DNA of 6,453 nt from Acidobacteriota bacterium. GTDB taxonomy: Bacteria; Acidobacteriota; Blastocatellia; Pyrinomonadales; Pyrinomonadaceae. Positions 5,820 to 6,453 of this stretch are shown piece by piece; within the stretch, counting starts at the first letter, position 1, and each line of letters starts with the position of its first letter. The stretch is taken from positions 1-6,453 of the forward strand of contig JAFBAJ010000191.1 of the NCBI GenBank assembly GCA_019247865.1. The letters run 5' to 3'. The position numbers and the translations under genes were made by a program. Under the pieces are notes generated by a model. That model was not told where the DNA came from. It ran no database searches and saw nothing but the letters and a program-made list of their open reading frames with translations.

Positions 5820-6453
5820 ATGATGAGCGCAATCAAGGAGCAGCCACGCTCGCTCAGGCGTCGGGACACTGCACGCGCGGCGCGCGGCCAGCAGTGGGTC
5901 GAAAGCTTGCGCTGCTCGGACGTGAATCGTCTCTGGACGGAACTCCATCGTCTGGTCTGTCATCATCCCCTCGTGCGTGCCTCCCGCAGCGCCGGACTCC
6001 TCGTCGAAGAAGGCTCGCACAACGCCTACACAGACCTCACGCAGGAGCTCTTCGTGCAGCTCCTCAGCAAGGGACGCTTTCAGCACTATCTCGATACCGA
6101 GATGACCGATGCCGAGATCGAATGCGAGATCGGCCAGATCGAGCTGACGAATCTCCTGACCGCAGAGCTGCGCAAACGCCACCCGGAGTCCTATCGCCTC
6201 GCGCGCCGCATTTCGACGCTCATTCAATCGAGCGGAAACTTTCGCCGCTTCGACTCTTCCGGGGTGGATAACGAGCCCCATCGCCGTCTCGCAGACCGCG
6301 TCTATGGCCTCAGCGAGTGGTCTGACCACAAGCCCGGGCGCGAGATGCCGGAGCTGGAGCAGCGCGTGCAGATGATTCCAGTGCGCCAGCGCGACACGCG
6401 CCTCGTCGGCTGCACAGGCGATTCGCAGATCGTGATTAGCAATTCAGACCTCG
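5820..6453 (+). CDS. Unrecognised protein with a sigma-region-2-like segment, 3' end outside the window
   Basis: The frame from ATG ATG at 5820 stays open to the right edge (211 full codons seen), with strong G/C-ending codon bias; the nearest upstream in-frame stop is TAG 5712. The N-terminus is basic (SLRRRDTARAARG, residues 11-23). Residues 26-60 look helical. Residues 72-82, DLTQELFVQLL, resemble the DLVQEtFlrl core of sigma-70 region 2. Residues 108-122, ELTNLLTAELRKRHP, resemble the helix ending in an Arg-rich turn of region 2.3-2.4. An acidic linker (91-104, with MTDAEIECEIGQIE) lies between. Residues 140-211 have no recognisable domain, and no region 4 has appeared before the edge. 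There is no signal peptide, so cytoplasmic. The product may be a divergent sigma-like regulator, and the divergent zf-HC2 gene would suit a partner. Both points are inference, and the protein may belong to a lineage-specific family of unknown function. Confidence 0.75.
   Translation, partial: MMSAIKEQPRSLRRRDTARAARGQQWVESLRCSDVNRLWTELHRLVCHHPLVRASRSAGLLVEEGSHNAYTDLTQELFVQLLSKGRFQHYLDTEMTDAEIECEIGQIELTNLLTAELRKRHPESYRLARRISTLIQSSGNFRRFDSSGVDNEPHRRLADRVYGLSEWSDHKPGREMPELEQRVQMIPVRQRDTRLVGCTGDSQIVISNSDL

Noticed and set aside
5715..6329. 204-codon open frame on the - strand
   Set aside because: It lies opposite the + strand gene at 5820, which has the Shine-Dalgarno, the codon bias and sigma-like motifs. 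The - strand product has no recognisable features.
1..6453. CRISPR array, insertion sequence or transposase
   Set aside because: No spaced direct repeats and no transposase motifs on either strand.

Overview
The window is GC-rich, densely packed bacterial DNA, and the best guess is a member of the Acidobacteriota, class Blastocatellia. The lineage call is inference. It rests on a short zinc-ribbon leader at 954 of the style CPxC...DDSLSFCLxDG, on a small soluble zf-HC2 protein, and on strong G/C preference at third codon positions. No rRNA, tRNA or universal marker gene is present to confirm it.

Positions 1-4648 hold four genes in a row on the + strand with short gaps (33, 18 and 2 bases), so they look like one transcription unit. 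They are the C-terminal half of an AMP-forming long-chain fatty-acid CoA ligase, an exported diheme c-type cytochrome, an exported adenosine-deaminase-family enzyme, and a cytoplasmic histidine-phosphatase (phosphoglycerate-mutase-like) protein. The cytochrome and the deaminase both carry Sec-type signal peptides, so two of the four products act outside the cytoplasm. The cytochrome's open frame also runs upstream through an 80-codon stretch that begins as a zinc ribbon with its own Shine-Dalgarno. This is either a real cytosolic extension or a gene remnant that happens to be in frame.

A convergent gene on the - strand (4757-5080) encodes a small zf-HC2 protein of the kind used as a sigma/anti-sigma partner. 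It is separated by about 740 bases without a convincing protein gene from a divergent + strand gene at 5820, which runs off the right edge. That last gene is open to the end of the window, and its product has a segment resembling sigma-70 region 2. The two genes may form a divergent regulatory pair.

The 740-base gap is the most unusual part. It is richer in A/T than the genes and contains a chain of six stem-loops between 5236 and 5591. They include a 12-bp stem closed by a GCAA (GNRA) tetraloop and an 11-bp perfect inverted repeat. Most G-U pairs in these stems only work in a + strand transcript. I could not match it to tmRNA, RNase P RNA, SRP RNA or a tRNA, so it is reported as a candidate undescribed structured RNA or regulatory element.
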